A stretch of 28,696 nt of DNA. Source: JAUWBF01 sp043815125 (lineage in GTDB: Bacteria; Verrucomicrobiota; Verrucomicrobiia; Opitutales; Opitutaceae). Within the stretch, counting starts at the first letter, position 1; every line of letters starts with the position of its first letter. Below the pieces are notes generated by a model. That model did no database searches and had not been told where the DNA came from. It worked only from the letters and a program-made list of their open reading frames with translations. The position numbers were made by a program, and so were the translations under genes. The stretch spans positions 1-28,696 of the forward strand of contig JBDRJH010000091.1 in the NCBI GenBank assembly GCA_043815125.1. Direction: 5' to 3'. This document shows, piece after piece, positions 1-7,820 of the stretch.

Positions 1-426
1 GGCGGCGTGAGCCGCACTAACAGTCTCACAGTGGCGGACGGAGCGTTGGTGGTGGTCGACGGCCTCTTTAGTGTCTCGGGTGGCAGCGAAGACTCCAATT
101 TCCTCCGACTCGACGGTGGCTACCTCGCCTGGTTTGGAAACCGCGCCACAGAACTTTCACAGCTGCTCGAAACAGGCTCGATCCAAGCATGGGACGGAGA
201 GAGCTGGATCGATGCCGACGGTAGTTCACTGTTCGATTTCGGCTACTTCGTGAACAACGAGGATGCGTTCGCTTTCACCGGTTACGAAGGCCTGGGAGGA
301 TACACGATTCTGACCGCCGCCGCCGTTCCAGAGCCCTCCGCCTTTGCGACCTTGGCCGGATGCGGCGCGCTGGTCGTCGCTCTCTCGCTCCGTCGCGCAT
401 CGGGGCGATCTGTCACCCAAACCTAA
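1..426 (+). CDS. C-terminal part of a PEP-CTERM sorting-signal protein (5' end outside window)
   Basis: The reading frame is open from base 1, so the N-terminus lies outside the window. The visible part is about 141 residues, rich in Gly, Ser and Asp, with a repetitive beta-type pattern (SLTVADGALVVVDGL). It resembles the passenger part of autotransporter-like or PEP-CTERM surface proteins. It ends with a textbook PEP-CTERM tail: VPEP, a hydrophobic stretch (FATLAGCGALVVALSL), then a basic RRASGR end. In the known family this tail is recognised by exosortase, which processes the protein at the membrane for export to the surface or an exopolysaccharide matrix. No exosortase gene is in the window. 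The function of the ectodomain is unknown. The stop is TAA at 424-426. Confidence 0.85.
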   Translation, partial: GGVSRTNSLTVADGALVVVDGLFSVSGGSEDSNFLRLDGGYLAWFGNRATELSQLLETGSIQAWDGESWIDADGSSLFDFGYFVNNEDAFAFTGYEGLGGYTILTAAAVPEPSAFATLAGCGALVVALSLRRASGRSVTQT

Positions 427-433
427 ACTCATC

Positions 434-808
434 ATGAAACACATTCGATCATCCATTGGTTATCTCGTTTTGTCCGCCCTCTTCGCCGGCGCTTCCTTCG
501 CCTCCGAACTCGTGGGCACGTGGGTCTCCTCGGACTCGACCATGAAGTGGAAGTTGGAGTCCGACGGTTCGGGCGCGCTCATCAAGGAATCGGTGAACGG
601 CAACCCCGGCACGCTCTACACCCATCTTGCCTGGTCGTCCGACGACCAGGCCGACACGATCACCTATCAGGTGAAGCGCATCGAGCTGAAGGGCAGCGGC
701 GGCTACGACAAATCCGAGCCCGCGAAAAGCGATAAGAAATACACCGTGAGCTACACCCTGTCGGGAAACCGCTGGACCATCGGGGGCAATACCTACGTCA
801 GGCAGTGA
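434..808 (+). CDS. Small secreted protein, lipocalin-like beta pattern, unknown function
   Basis: The protein has 124 residues. The chosen ATG gives an ideal signal peptide: MKHIRSS, a hydrophobic core, and a likely cut after FAS (about residue 23). An upstream in-frame ATG at 344 lies inside the preceding gene and would spoil the signal peptide. The mature part begins ELVGTWVSSDSTMKWKLESDG. This G-T-W opening followed by alternating strands is typical of small lipocalin-like or calycin-type periplasmic proteins, but I do not recognise a specific family. The gene starts 7 bp after the PEP-CTERM gene and may be co-transcribed with it. A weak hairpin follows at 823-848. Confidence 0.7.
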   Translation: MKHIRSSIGYLVLSALFAGASFASELVGTWVSSDSTMKWKLESDGSGALIKESVNGNPGTLYTHLAWSSDDQADTITYQVKRIELKGSGGYDKSEPAKSDKKYTVSYTLSGNRWTIGGNTYVRQ

Positions 809-822
809 CGTTATTCCCGTCT

Positions 823-861
823 GCCTTGATCGTTAGCTGGTTCAAGGCGGTTTTATCGTCT
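823..861 (+). terminator. Possible weak intrinsic terminator after the small secreted gene
   Basis: A 7-bp stem (GCCTTGA at 823-829 and TCAAGGC at 842-848) is followed by GGTTTTAT. A second small hairpin (TCGTCT, loop GCA, AGACGA) lies at 856-870. The T-run is short, so the call is weak. The rest of 809-965 shows nothing further. Confidence 0.35.
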
Positions 862-965
862 GCAAGACGAGATTTCTAAACCGATCCAGACTCGACTGTC
901 CGGCGAAAAGCGGGTGACAGTAACGATCCCGCTGCACTCCCCAGCGGCCGGCGTAGGAGGTTCAG

Positions 966-1355
966 TTACTTGGTCTTGGCCGGGAGCGCTGTTTCCCGGC
1001 GCCGCCCGACGGATTGGTTTTTGGCGCGGTCGGGCGCGTGTTCGGCTTGCAGGGCGTGGAGTTGCTCGATGATGCCTGCGAGTCGCTCGCCGACCGGCGT
1101 GAGGTGATACTCGACATGCAGCGTCGCGGCCTCGGAGCGGTCTTCGCGGACGACCAGACCGTAGTCGACCAGTTTGCGCAGGCGTTCGGTGAGCACCTTG
1201 GTCGAGATGCCGGGGATGTAGCGCTCCAGTTTTCCGGGGCGGTTGACTCCGCGTTGAATCGCGCCGAGCACCGCGGCCGACCATTTGCAACCGACGACGT
1301 CCTCGAGACGGCGGTAGGCCGAACGTTCGGGCAGGGTAAGGTGTCGGGCAGGCAT
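966..1355 (-). CDS. HxlR-family winged-helix transcriptional regulator
   Basis: The protein has 129 residues, the usual size of the family. It carries the HxlR signature around residues 22-65: CKWSAAVLGAI, then GVNRPGKLERYIPGIS and TKVLTERLRKLVDYGLV, followed by the wing (HVEYHLTPVGERL). Family members bind DNA as dimers and often sense thiol-reactive or redox stress through a conserved Cys just before the KW motif. Cys23 is present here. The gene is divergent from a small CPVC thioredoxin-like gene at 1521. The 165-bp space between them (1356-1520) should hold both promoters, and control of the neighbour is likely but inferred. The C-terminal 25 residues are basic and poorly conserved. No Shine-Dalgarno sequence precedes the ATG. 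Confidence 0.88.
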   Translation of the reverse strand: MPARHLTLPERSAYRRLEDVVGCKWSAAVLGAIQRGVNRPGKLERYIPGISTKVLTERLRKLVDYGLVVREDRSEAATLHVEYHLTPVGERLAGIIEQLHALQAEHAPDRAKNQSVGRRRETALPAKTK

Positions 1356-1520
1356 GGCGACAGGCTAGTGCCGCGAGGCGGGTCACGTCCAGCAGGCACA
1401 AAACGGTGCCCGGTTCCGTTTTTGTGCCCTCTGTCGGCCGGAGCGGCGGGCGGTTATGCTATGGCTGCGGTTCGTCCATGCGGACCGCAATCCCACCACA
1501 ACCCTCAAAATCATCATACC

Positions 1521-1751
1521 ATGAAAACCACCGCCAAGTTCTACCACGCCGGATGTCCTGTCTGCACGGATGCCGAGACCGTTGTCACCCGTTATCTCGA
1601 TGCCTCCAAAGTTGATCTGGAGGTCGTTCACCTCGGCGTTTCCCGGGGCCGCGTGGCCGAGGCCGCCGGGGTGCGCTCCGTGCCCGCCTTGGTGATCGAT
1701 GGCCTGGCCGTGCACCTTAATTTCGGCGCGGCCATCGCCGATCTCAAGTAG
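1521..1751 (+). CDS. Small thioredoxin/glutaredoxin-like protein with a CPVC active site
   Basis: The protein has 76 residues. The fold signature is a first strand (AKFYHAG), the CPVC redox motif at Cys12-Cys15 at the start of a helix, and a VPALVIDG segment with the cis-Pro typical of thioredoxin-fold proteins. The end is hydrophobic (VHLNFGAAIADLK). A short length and a CxxC motif fit glutaredoxin-like or thioredoxin-like disulfide exchange proteins of the cytoplasm. An upstream in-frame extension to 1014 runs through the HxlR gene on the other strand and is discarded. The gene stands alone, divergent from HxlR and convergent with the B12 operon (stop codons 23 bp apart). The physiological partner is unknown. 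Confidence 0.8.
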   Translation: MKTTAKFYHAGCPVCTDAETVVTRYLDASKVDLEVVHLGVSRGRVAEAAGVRSVPALVIDGLAVHLNFGAAIADLK

Positions 1752-1774
1752 ACCGGGGGCGCCCTCCGGCGGCT

Positions 1775-2371
1775 TCAAAACTCGATGCCGCGCTGCGCCT
1801 GCACGCCGGCGTCGAACGGATGCTTGATCGCCTTCATCTCGGTGACGAGGTCGGCCAGCGCCATCAACTCCGGATGCGCGCCGCGGCCGGTGATGACCAC
1901 GTGTTGATCGGCACGCTTCCCCCGCAGCGCGTCGAGGATTTCGGCCAGCGGCAGGTAGTCGCAGGTGAGCACGACGTTGAGTTCGTCGAGCAGCACAAAA
2001 TCAATCGCCGGGTCGGCAAAGTGTTTTTTGGCGATGTCCCAACCCGCGCGGCAGCAGACGATGTCAGCGGCCTTGTTTTGCGTGTCCCAAGTAAACCCTT
2101 CGCCGACGTGGTCCCAAGTGAGGTTGGGACCGCGCAGGAGTTTTTCGACGGCGTCGTTGCTCGACTTGATGAACTGCACCACGCCGCACTTGCGTCCGTG
2201 CGCGAGCTGACGCGTGAGCATGCCAAAAGCGGCCGTCGTCTTCCCCTTGCCGTCGCCGGTGTGGACGATGATCAGGCCCTTGCGTTCCTTGGCGGCGCGC
2301 ATCTTTTCGCGCATCTCGGCCTGCAGGTCCTGCATCTGCTGCTTGTGGTTGTCGGAGTCGGTGTCGGGCAT
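1775..2371 (-). CDS. cobO: Cob(I)yrinic acid a,c-diamide adenosyltransferase (CobO/BtuR/CobA type)
   Basis: The protein has 198 residues, the normal length. It transfers the 5'-deoxyadenosyl group from ATP to Co(I) corrinoids, giving adenosylcobalamin or its precursors. Visible evidence: a charged N-terminal helix, a P-loop GDGKGKTTAAFG, the QFIKS motif, and the conserved VLLDELNVVL and VVITGRGAHPEL segments of this family. It is the last gene of the minus-strand B12 uptake operon, 12 bp after the BtuF-like gene, so imported corrinoid would be adenosylated directly. No other cobalamin synthesis genes are in the window, which suggests salvage rather than de novo synthesis, although genes elsewhere cannot be excluded. 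Confidence 0.93.
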   Translation of the reverse strand: MPDTDSDNHKQQMQDLQAEMREKMRAAKERKGLIIVHTGDGKGKTTAAFGMLTRQLAHGRKCGVVQFIKSSNDAVEKLLRGPNLTWDHVGEGFTWDTQNKAADIVCCRAGWDIAKKHFADPAIDFVLLDELNVVLTCDYLPLAEILDALRGKRADQHVVITGRGAHPELMALADLVTEMKAIKHPFDAGVQAQRGIEF

Positions 2372-2383
2372 GTTGGGAAAATA

Positions 2384-3193
2384 TTAAGGGAGGAGCTGGC
2401 GTCGCAGCCAGTTCGCGGTGTCGAGAATCGAAGGACCGTCGTGGATGAGGTTTTGGCCGCGGGTGATGCCGGACTCGACAACGTTCCGGTCGGACCAGCC
2501 GCGTTCGTTTCGCCAGACCGGAACGTCGAGCGGATGGTCGTCTTCCTCGTGGAAAAGCACCGTCACGTCCGGACGGGCGGCCTCTACCGCGGGCAGGTCG
2601 AGCTTAAGGTAACCCTCGCACGCGTCCGCGAAGATGTTTTCGCCGCCGGACAGCTCGATCAGGTCTTGGATGAAGGTCAGTCCGCCGGCCATGCGCGGGT
2701 GACGGCCAAACCAGAGCTCGGCATAGACGCGCGGTGGCCGGATCGGGCGGCTCGCGCGCAACCGGGCGGCTTCCGTCTCCATGCGCGTCGTCAACGCGTG
2801 GGCGGGGCTCATCTCGCCCATCAGCGCGCCGAGCCGGCGGATGTTTTCGAGGATACCGGCGAAGCTGTCGGGCAACGGCAGCACGTGGACGGGATGTCCG
2901 GCTTTGGCGAGGCGGCGGGCGATGCCGAGCTGCACGCCGCCGGTCAGCAGGATCAGATCGGCGTCGATGGCGTCGAGTGCAGCCTCGTCGATCCGCAGGT
3001 AGTCGCCGACGATGGTCTTGCCGGCGGTGTCGACGTAGCGTGTGCAGTATTTGGATACGCCGGCGACGCGGTCGGCCAGGCCCATTGCCCAAAGCGCCTC
3101 GGTCCAGCCGGAGCAGAGACAGGCCACGCGTGACGGTTTGTCCGTCAGCGTGACGAGCGTGTCGAGCGGTTCGCAGCGCAGGGTTCGGCTCAC
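2384..3193 (-). CDS. BtuF-like cobalamin/metal-chelate-binding protein lacking a signal peptide
   Basis: The protein has 269 residues with the helical-backbone substrate-binding fold of BtuF/FecB-type proteins: RVACLCSGWTEALWAMGLADRVAGVSKYC, then DLILLTGG, GHPVHVLPLPDSFAGILENIRRLG, and FIQDLIELSGGENIF. It has no N-terminal hydrophobic segment and starts MSRTLRCEP, so it should be cytoplasmic. The start is GTG and overlaps the stop of the ATPase gene by four bases (3190-3193), indicating translational coupling. A secreted BtuF-like protein is encoded three genes upstream, so this is a second, divergent copy. It may be an intracellular corrinoid carrier handing substrate to CobO, but that is inference. 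Cobalamin-binding proteins of this type without signal peptides are known in other bacteria. Confidence 0.82.
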   Translation of the reverse strand: MSRTLRCEPLDTLVTLTDKPSRVACLCSGWTEALWAMGLADRVAGVSKYCTRYVDTAGKTIVGDYLRIDEAALDAIDADLILLTGGVQLGIARRLAKAGHPVHVLPLPDSFAGILENIRRLGALMGEMSPAHALTTRMETEAARLRASRPIRPPRVYAELWFGRHPRMAGGLTFIQDLIELSGGENIFADACEGYLKLDLPAVEAARPDVTVLFHEEDDHPLDVPVWRNERGWSDRNVVESGITRGQNLIHDGPSILDTANWLRRQLLP

Positions 3194-3903
3194 GGCAGGA
3201 AGAGGGTGAGCCCGGGCTCGGTGCGGGCCTGCACGCCGAAGACGTCCAGGAGCAGCTCGGGCGTGAGCACTTCGTCCGGCGGGCCGAACGCGCGCAGTTT
3301 TCCGTGGTCGAGCACCGCGACGGTATCGAGGCAGTGCGCCATGCGCAGGTCGTGCAGCGAGAAGACCACCGTGCCGCCGGCCTGCGAGAGTTCGCGGCCA
3401 AGCATCAGCACCTCGAGCGCGTGGCGCGGGTCGAGTGCGGCGAGCGGTTCGTCCCAGAGCTGGATGTCGGCCTCGGTGACCACGGCGCGGGCGAGCAACA
3501 CGCGCTGGCGTTCGCCGCCGGAGAGGCGGTTGACGGGACGGTCGGCGAGGGCGGTCAGGTCGAAGCGCCGGAGCGCCGCCTCCACGCCGCGGTCGTCGTC
3601 ACCGTGGGCGAAGCGTCCCTGCGCGACCACGGAGCGCACGGTGAAGCCGAACTCGAAGTGAACCTCCTGCGGCACCCAAGCGGCGGTGCGCCCGCGCTCG
3701 ATGATCGGGATGGCGGACTGCGGTTTGTTGTGCCAGCGCACCTCGCCGGCGTGGGGAAGGAGACCGGCGGCGGCTTGGAGGAGTGTGGACTTGCCGGAGC
3801 CGTTGGGGCCGACGAGGCCGGCGAATTGACCGGGACCGAGTTGCAGCGAGACCGCCTCGAGGCGGCCGGGCACGGTGACGTTGTTCAACGTGAGCGTGCT
3901 CAT
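3190..3903 (-). CDS. btuD: ABC transporter ATP-binding protein, BtuD-like
   Basis: The protein has 237 residues. Walker A is GPNGSGKST (residues 32-40), the Q-loop is WVPQE (77-81), the signature is LSGGE (127-131), Walker B is IQLWDEP (147-153), and the H-loop is FSLHDLRMA. It powers import of cobalamin through the BtuC-like permease encoded just upstream. The start codon overlaps the permease stop (ATGA, 3900-3903), and its own stop overlaps the GTG start of the next gene. A longer open frame reaching 4848 is only a shadow of the permease gene. Iron-chelate and cobalamin ATPases look alike. The B12 assignment rests on the riboswitch, cobO and the BtuB-like receptor in the same operon. Confidence 0.9.
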   Translation of the reverse strand: MSTLTLNNVTVPGRLEAVSLQLGPGQFAGLVGPNGSGKSTLLQAAAGLLPHAGEVRWHNKPQSAIPIIERGRTAAWVPQEVHFEFGFTVRSVVAQGRFAHGDDDRGVEAALRRFDLTALADRPVNRLSGGERQRVLLARAVVTEADIQLWDEPLAALDPRHALEVLMLGRELSQAGGTVVFSLHDLRMAHCLDTVAVLDHGKLRAFGPPDEVLTPELLLDVFGVQARTEPGLTLFLP

Positions 3904-4877
3904 GCGGGCCTCCTGAGCAGCCAGAGGAAAAACGGGCCGCCGATGAGCGAGGTGACGATGCCGAGGCGCAGGCCGCCGGCGCTGCGTCCGATCAGATCGC
4001 AGCCGACCACGAAGGCCGCGCCACCGATCAGCGCGAGGGGGATGAGTCGCTTGTGCTCGGGGCCGAACAGCAGGCGCAGGATATGGGGCACCACGAGGCC
4101 GACGAAGCCGACGGTGCCGGCGACCGCGGTCGCGAGCGCGGTGAGCAGCGTGGACAACCCGAGTAGGCGTCGGCGCAGGCTGCGCACGTCGACGCCGAGG
4201 CTCTGCGCTTCGGTCGAACCGAGGCTGAGCAAGTCCATGGGACGGCCGAGCGGCCAGAGCAGCAGGGCGCCGACGACGATGGGCGAGGCCATCCAGACGT
4301 GTTCCCAGGTGCGGTCCTCGAGTCCGCCGAGCAGCCAGAAGAGGATCTGCGCGTTGCGCTCGTAGGTCAGCGTGACGTTGGACAACACGTAGCTGGTGAC
4401 GGCGCCGAGAAGGGCGTTGAGCGCGACGCCGGCCAGCAGCAGGCGCTCGGTGCCGGCGCCTTGGCGGGCGAGCACGATGACCGCCGCGGTGGCGACAAAC
4501 GCGCCGACCACCGCCATCAGCGGCACGCTCAGAAACGACGCGGCGGCCCAACCCGCGCCGATGGCGACCACCGCGCCGGCCGCGCCGCCGCTGCTCACGC
4601 CGAGCAGGCCGGGGCTGGCGAGGCTGTTGCGGAAAAAGGCCTGCATGACCAATCCGCTGGCGGAGAGCGCGGCGCCGACCAGTGCGGCGATCAGCAGGCG
4701 GGGCAGGCGGATCTGCCAAAGAATGGTCGCGGCGAATTCGTCGTTGTGGATAAGGCCCTGCCAAAGCTGGGCCGGGCTCAGCCGGACGTCGCCGGCCGCG
4801 AGCGAGATTGCCGAGAGCACGATCAGCGCGGTCAGCAGCACGGGCCACGCGCTGCGGGCGGGCAGCAGTGGTTTCAT
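3900..4877 (-). CDS. btuC: ABC transporter permease, BtuC/FecCD family
   Basis: The protein has 325 residues, the usual size for this ten-helix family. It starts MKPLLPARSAWPVLLTALIVLSA and shows repeated hydrophobic helices plus hallmark segments: the DVRLSPAQLWQG periplasmic stretch, RLPRLLIAALVGAALSASG, NSLASPGLLGVSSGGAAGA and VGTVGFVGLVVPHILRLLFG near the ATPase contact. It forms the inner-membrane pathway for cobalamin. The ATG at 4875-4877 overlaps the stop of the btuF gene (4874-4877), and the 3' end overlaps the ATPase start. A longer frame to 4970 would run into btuF and is not used. Confidence 0.92.
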   Translation of the reverse strand: MKPLLPARSAWPVLLTALIVLSAISLAAGDVRLSPAQLWQGLIHNDEFAATILWQIRLPRLLIAALVGAALSASGLVMQAFFRNSLASPGLLGVSSGGAAGAVVAIGAGWAAASFLSVPLMAVVGAFVATAAVIVLARQGAGTERLLLAGVALNALLGAVTSYVLSNVTLTYERNAQILFWLLGGLEDRTWEHVWMASPIVVGALLLWPLGRPMDLLSLGSTEAQSLGVDVRSLRRRLLGLSTLLTALATAVAGTVGFVGLVVPHILRLLFGPEHKRLIPLALIGGAAFVVGCDLIGRSAGGLRLGIVTSLIGGPFFLWLLRRPA

Positions 4878-5728
4878 GGCGCGGAGTCCCCGAAGCGTTC
4901 GGGGTGGAGTTGGCGGGCGAGCTGTTCGTAGGCGCGCACCCGCAGGTGGCTCACGGAGCCGAGCGCCCACGGCTCGATCAACGCGACCCGCTTTTCGCGG
5001 ATCGCGGGCATGAAAGCGTAGGGCGGGAGCTTGAGGTAGGGCAGGAGAGCCTCGTTGGAATCGGTGCCGCCGAGGACCACGCGTTCGACGGGCCAGGTGA
5101 GCATGCGCTCGTTGGGCGGGGCGGCGTGGCCGGTTAGGTTGCCGAGGGTGACGGCGAGATTGGTGGCGCCGGCGTGTTCGCAGATGTCCTGGAAGGTGGT
5201 GTCGCGTCCGGCGATGACGCCGTAGGTGGAGGGGGCGATGACGCGCACGGGTTCGGCGCCGTCGAGTCGGCGGGCGAGGGCGGAGGCGCGCTCGCGGGTG
5301 TTCAGGATCGTTTGGCCTGCGCGCGCGCGGGCGGACTTGTCGCCGATGGCGTCGGCCAGCAAGCGCAGGCTGTAGAGCGCGTCGTCGAGCGTGGCGTAGC
5401 GGTTGAAGACAAAGACCTCGACCCCGGCGCGGCGGAGCTGCTCGACGAGTTCGGCGCGGCTGTAGTCGGTGACGAGGACGAGGGTGGGGCGGAAGCGCAG
5501 GATGGTCTCGGCGTCTCCGTATCCGATTTGTGGATAAGCCTTGGCCTCCTCCGCGACGCCGGAAAACACTGGGTCGCGGGAGAGGTGGCTGAGGGCGGCG
5601 ATCTGCTCCGGCGCGGCGACGGCCAGGAGCAGTTCGTCGGTGCCCACGGACTGGGACACCACGCGCACGGCCGGTTCCGCGCGCAACAGCGTGCAGGACA
5701 GGACGAGGAGGATGAGGTGTCTCAGCAT
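4874..5728 (-). CDS. btuF: Secreted BtuF-like periplasmic cobalamin-binding protein
   Basis: The protein has 284 residues. The ATG at 5726-5728 gives a clean signal peptide (MLRHLILLVLSCTLLRA, followed by EPAVRVVSQ). An upstream in-frame ATG at 5785 would bury that signal and overlap btuB. The mature protein has the two-lobe, helix-linked binding fold: SVGTDELLLAVAAPEQIAAL, then YPQIGYGDAETILRFRPTLVLV and GVEVFVFNRYATLDDALYSLRLLA, and GRDTTFQDICEHAGATNLA. It would capture cobalamin in the periplasm and dock on BtuC. It starts 16 bp after the stop of the receptor gene. Substrate identity is inferred from operon context, since siderophore-binding proteins share the fold. Confidence 0.9.
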   Translation of the reverse strand: MLRHLILLVLSCTLLRAEPAVRVVSQSVGTDELLLAVAAPEQIAALSHLSRDPVFSGVAEEAKAYPQIGYGDAETILRFRPTLVLVTDYSRAELVEQLRRAGVEVFVFNRYATLDDALYSLRLLADAIGDKSARARAGQTILNTRERASALARRLDGAEPVRVIAPSTYGVIAGRDTTFQDICEHAGATNLAVTLGNLTGHAAPPNERMLTWPVERVVLGGTDSNEALLPYLKLPPYAFMPAIREKRVALIEPWALGSVSHLRVRAYEQLARQLHPERFGDSAP

Positions 5729-5744
5729 GGGTCTTGCGGACGGG

Positions 5745-7592
5745 TTAGAAACGATACTCTGCACCGACAAAGGCGCCGATGCCAAGCGAAGGGAATCCGT
5801 TCACTGCGGCGTAATCCTCGTCGAAGAGGTTTTCGACGCGGGCCTTGAGGGTCAGGCGGTCGTTGAACTCCCAGGCGGCGTAGACGCGGACGGTGGTATA
5901 GTCCTCGCCGTCGATGGTGGCGAAGGTGACCGCGTCGATGTCGGTGGAGTCGGCGACCGCGTGGACGCCGAGGCCGGCGGTGATGCCGCTGCCGAAGTCG
6001 TTCCAAACGTCGAGGTCGACGGCGTGGCGGGGACGACGCAGGAGGCGCGCGCCGGTGCTCTGGTTCTTGGCGTCGAGGTAGGTGTAGGCGGCCTTGGTGC
6101 CAACGGAGCCGAAGTAGAGCGTGGAGGCGAGCTCGACGCCCGCGGTGCGGGCCTTGCCGACGTTCTGCGGAGTGAAGACGGGGGCAGGGTAGGTGATCAG
6201 GTCCGTGTAGTCGGTCTTGAAGTAGGTGACGCTGAGCACGCCGCGGTTGTCCGGCAGGTAGAAGTCGACACCGGCGTCGCCGCCCTTGGCGGTCTCAGGC
6301 ATGATGTTGGGATTGCCGAAGAAGCCGTAGAGATCGGTGAAGGCGGGCGTGCGGTAGGCGGTGCCGTAGCTGGCGCGCAGCTTGAGACGATCAGGGATGA
6401 CGAGCCAGGCGATGCTGCCGCGGCCGGTGACCTTGTCGTCGTAGCGGTTGAAGTTGTCGTAACGCAGGCCGGCGGTGAGGTAGACGTTTTCAACGGGGTT
6501 GATCTCGTCCTGCAGGAAGGTGCCCCACTGCGACTGCGAGCGTTCGGAGGCGCCGTTTTCACCGACGCTGTGCTCGGCGTTGAAGCCGGCGGTGATGCGG
6601 TTGCGTTCGAGGCCGGAGTAGGTGGCCTGACCCTCGATGAGGCCGCGCTCGTTGTCGAGGGTGCCGGGGAAGGCGAAGCCGGGGTTGGGCGCGGGGGTCT
6701 TGGATACGACGCGGCGGAGCTGTCCGCCGACGGTGAGCTTGGCGGTGAGGTCCTCGGTGGGATTGAACTCGACGAAGGTGGTGGCCAGCCAGTTTTGCTC
6801 GGTGTCGTAGTTGTTGGGATCGTTCACCGCGGTGCTATCGGGCGACTCGACGCGGCCGTGGTAGCCGCGGATGGTGGAGCCGACGGAGACGGTGTCTGTC
6901 AAGGTGCGGTCGACGCGCACGACGAGCGTCGAGTTGTCGGAGGAGTTGTTGGCGCGGTCGTTGTCGGTGTGCTGGCCGGCGACGAAGGCGGAGTAGGCCC
7001 ACGGGCCGCGTTCGCCTTGGGCGGCGAGGCGGCTGCCGTAGGTGCCGAACGAGCCGGCTTCGGCGGAGATGCTGGCGGTGGGGGCGCCTTGGCCGCGTTG
7101 GGCGTTGATGGAGACGGCACCACCGACGGCGTCGGCGCCGTAGAGCGTGCTTTGAGGGCCTTTGACGACCTCGATGGTGTCGAACCACGAGGGCGCGGCA
7201 CCGCCGATGTAGTTTGCGTAGAGTGCGTTTGAGTCGCCGAGGCGAACGCCGTCAACCAGCACGAGCGTCTGGTTCGAGTTGGAACCGCGCAGGAAGATCG
7301 AGGTGGCCCCGCCGGTGCCGCCGGTGGTCACGGGCGCGCCGGCGACGCCGTTGAGCGCGGAGGCGAGGCTGGGCAACTGGCGGCGCGCGACGTCGTCGCC
7401 GGAGATTTTTTCGACCGACGAACCGGTGGTGCGCAGTTCGTTGGGCGTGCGCGTGGCGGAGACGACCACTTCGTCGAGAATGACGGAGTCGGGGGTCGTC
7501 TGCGCTTGCGCGGAATTGAGGTGGAATGGCGCGGTGAGGACGCACGCCAGAGCGATGCAGCCGCTGGTGCGGCCACGGGTGGGTTTGTTCAT
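5745..7592 (-). CDS. btuB: TonB-dependent outer-membrane receptor, BtuB-like
   Basis: The protein has 615 residues, as in BtuB. It has a signal peptide (residues 1-30, ending AQAQ) and a TonB box ILDEVVVSAT (38-47). The plug domain contains SSVEKISGDDV, GGATSIFLRGSNSNQTLVLVDGVRL and EVVKGPQSTLYGADAVGGAVSI. A 22-strand barrel follows with typical motifs (AYRTPAFTDLYGFFGNPNIMPE, LKARVENLFDEDYA), ending in EYRF with a C-terminal aromatic residue. It imports cobalamin across the outer membrane with TonB energy. It is the first gene of the B12 operon and lies directly downstream of a riboswitch leader. The bases before the ATG are pyrimidine-rich (TCCTCCTCC), not a Shine-Dalgarno sequence. Confidence 0.93.
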   Translation of the reverse strand: MNKPTRGRTSGCIALACVLTAPFHLNSAQAQTTPDSVILDEVVVSATRTPNELRTTGSSVEKISGDDVARRQLPSLASALNGVAGAPVTTGGTGGATSIFLRGSNSNQTLVLVDGVRLGDSNALYANYIGGAAPSWFDTIEVVKGPQSTLYGADAVGGAVSINAQRGQGAPTASISAEAGSFGTYGSRLAAQGERGPWAYSAFVAGQHTDNDRANNSSDNSTLVVRVDRTLTDTVSVGSTIRGYHGRVESPDSTAVNDPNNYDTEQNWLATTFVEFNPTEDLTAKLTVGGQLRRVVSKTPAPNPGFAFPGTLDNERGLIEGQATYSGLERNRITAGFNAEHSVGENGASERSQSQWGTFLQDEINPVENVYLTAGLRYDNFNRYDDKVTGRGSIAWLVIPDRLKLRASYGTAYRTPAFTDLYGFFGNPNIMPETAKGGDAGVDFYLPDNRGVLSVTYFKTDYTDLITYPAPVFTPQNVGKARTAGVELASTLYFGSVGTKAAYTYLDAKNQSTGARLLRRPRHAVDLDVWNDFGSGITAGLGVHAVADSTDIDAVTFATIDGEDYTTVRVYAAWEFNDRLTLKARVENLFDEDYAAVNGFPSLGIGAFVGAEYRF

Positions 7593-7621
7593 GGAGGAGG
7601 ACTCTCTCGGACAGGGGCAAG

Positions 7622-7770
7622 AGCAGGCCTCCCGTTCGCTTTTCAGGGCTCGGGGAAACAGCTACTCTCACGCTTCATTTTGCGATGAAGATTTCGCGAT
7701 AGGCCGCCCGCAAAGTTTAGCGGCCGACGCGTGAGCACTCTCGGACGGGATATTCGGACTCCGTATGTGT
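7622..7770 (-). promoter_or_regulatory. Structured leader segment with B12-box-like motif (expression platform or second cobalamin aptamer)
   Basis: On the minus strand this segment closes with CTCACGC and GCGTGAG (7 bp). It contains a perfect CTTCAT/ATGAAG hairpin, a GGCCGC/GCGG-GCC hairpin, and near the 3' end AAAAGC followed by GGGAGGCCTGC. The last part matches the B12 box core GGAGACCTGC at nine of ten positions. The usual upstream core is not clear here: GGAGTCCGAATATCC is only a loose counterpart of GGTGAAAATCC. It is either a divergent second aptamer or the switching part of the riboswitch upstream. No T-run was seen. The receptor start is about 30 nt downstream. Confidence 0.4.
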
Positions 7771-7820
7771 CGGCGTGATCGTGTTGAACAAAATCACGCG
7801 CGTCCTCGCCCCTGGCCTTC

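Noticed and set aside
3904..4848. Long upstream extension of the BtuD-like ATPase frame
   Set aside because: Arg/Pro-rich shadow of the permease gene; the ATPase start is set by the ATGA overlap at 3900-3903.
5541..7232. A 563-codon plus-strand frame opposite btuB
   Set aside because: Shadow of the receptor gene; low-complexity translation with no domain.
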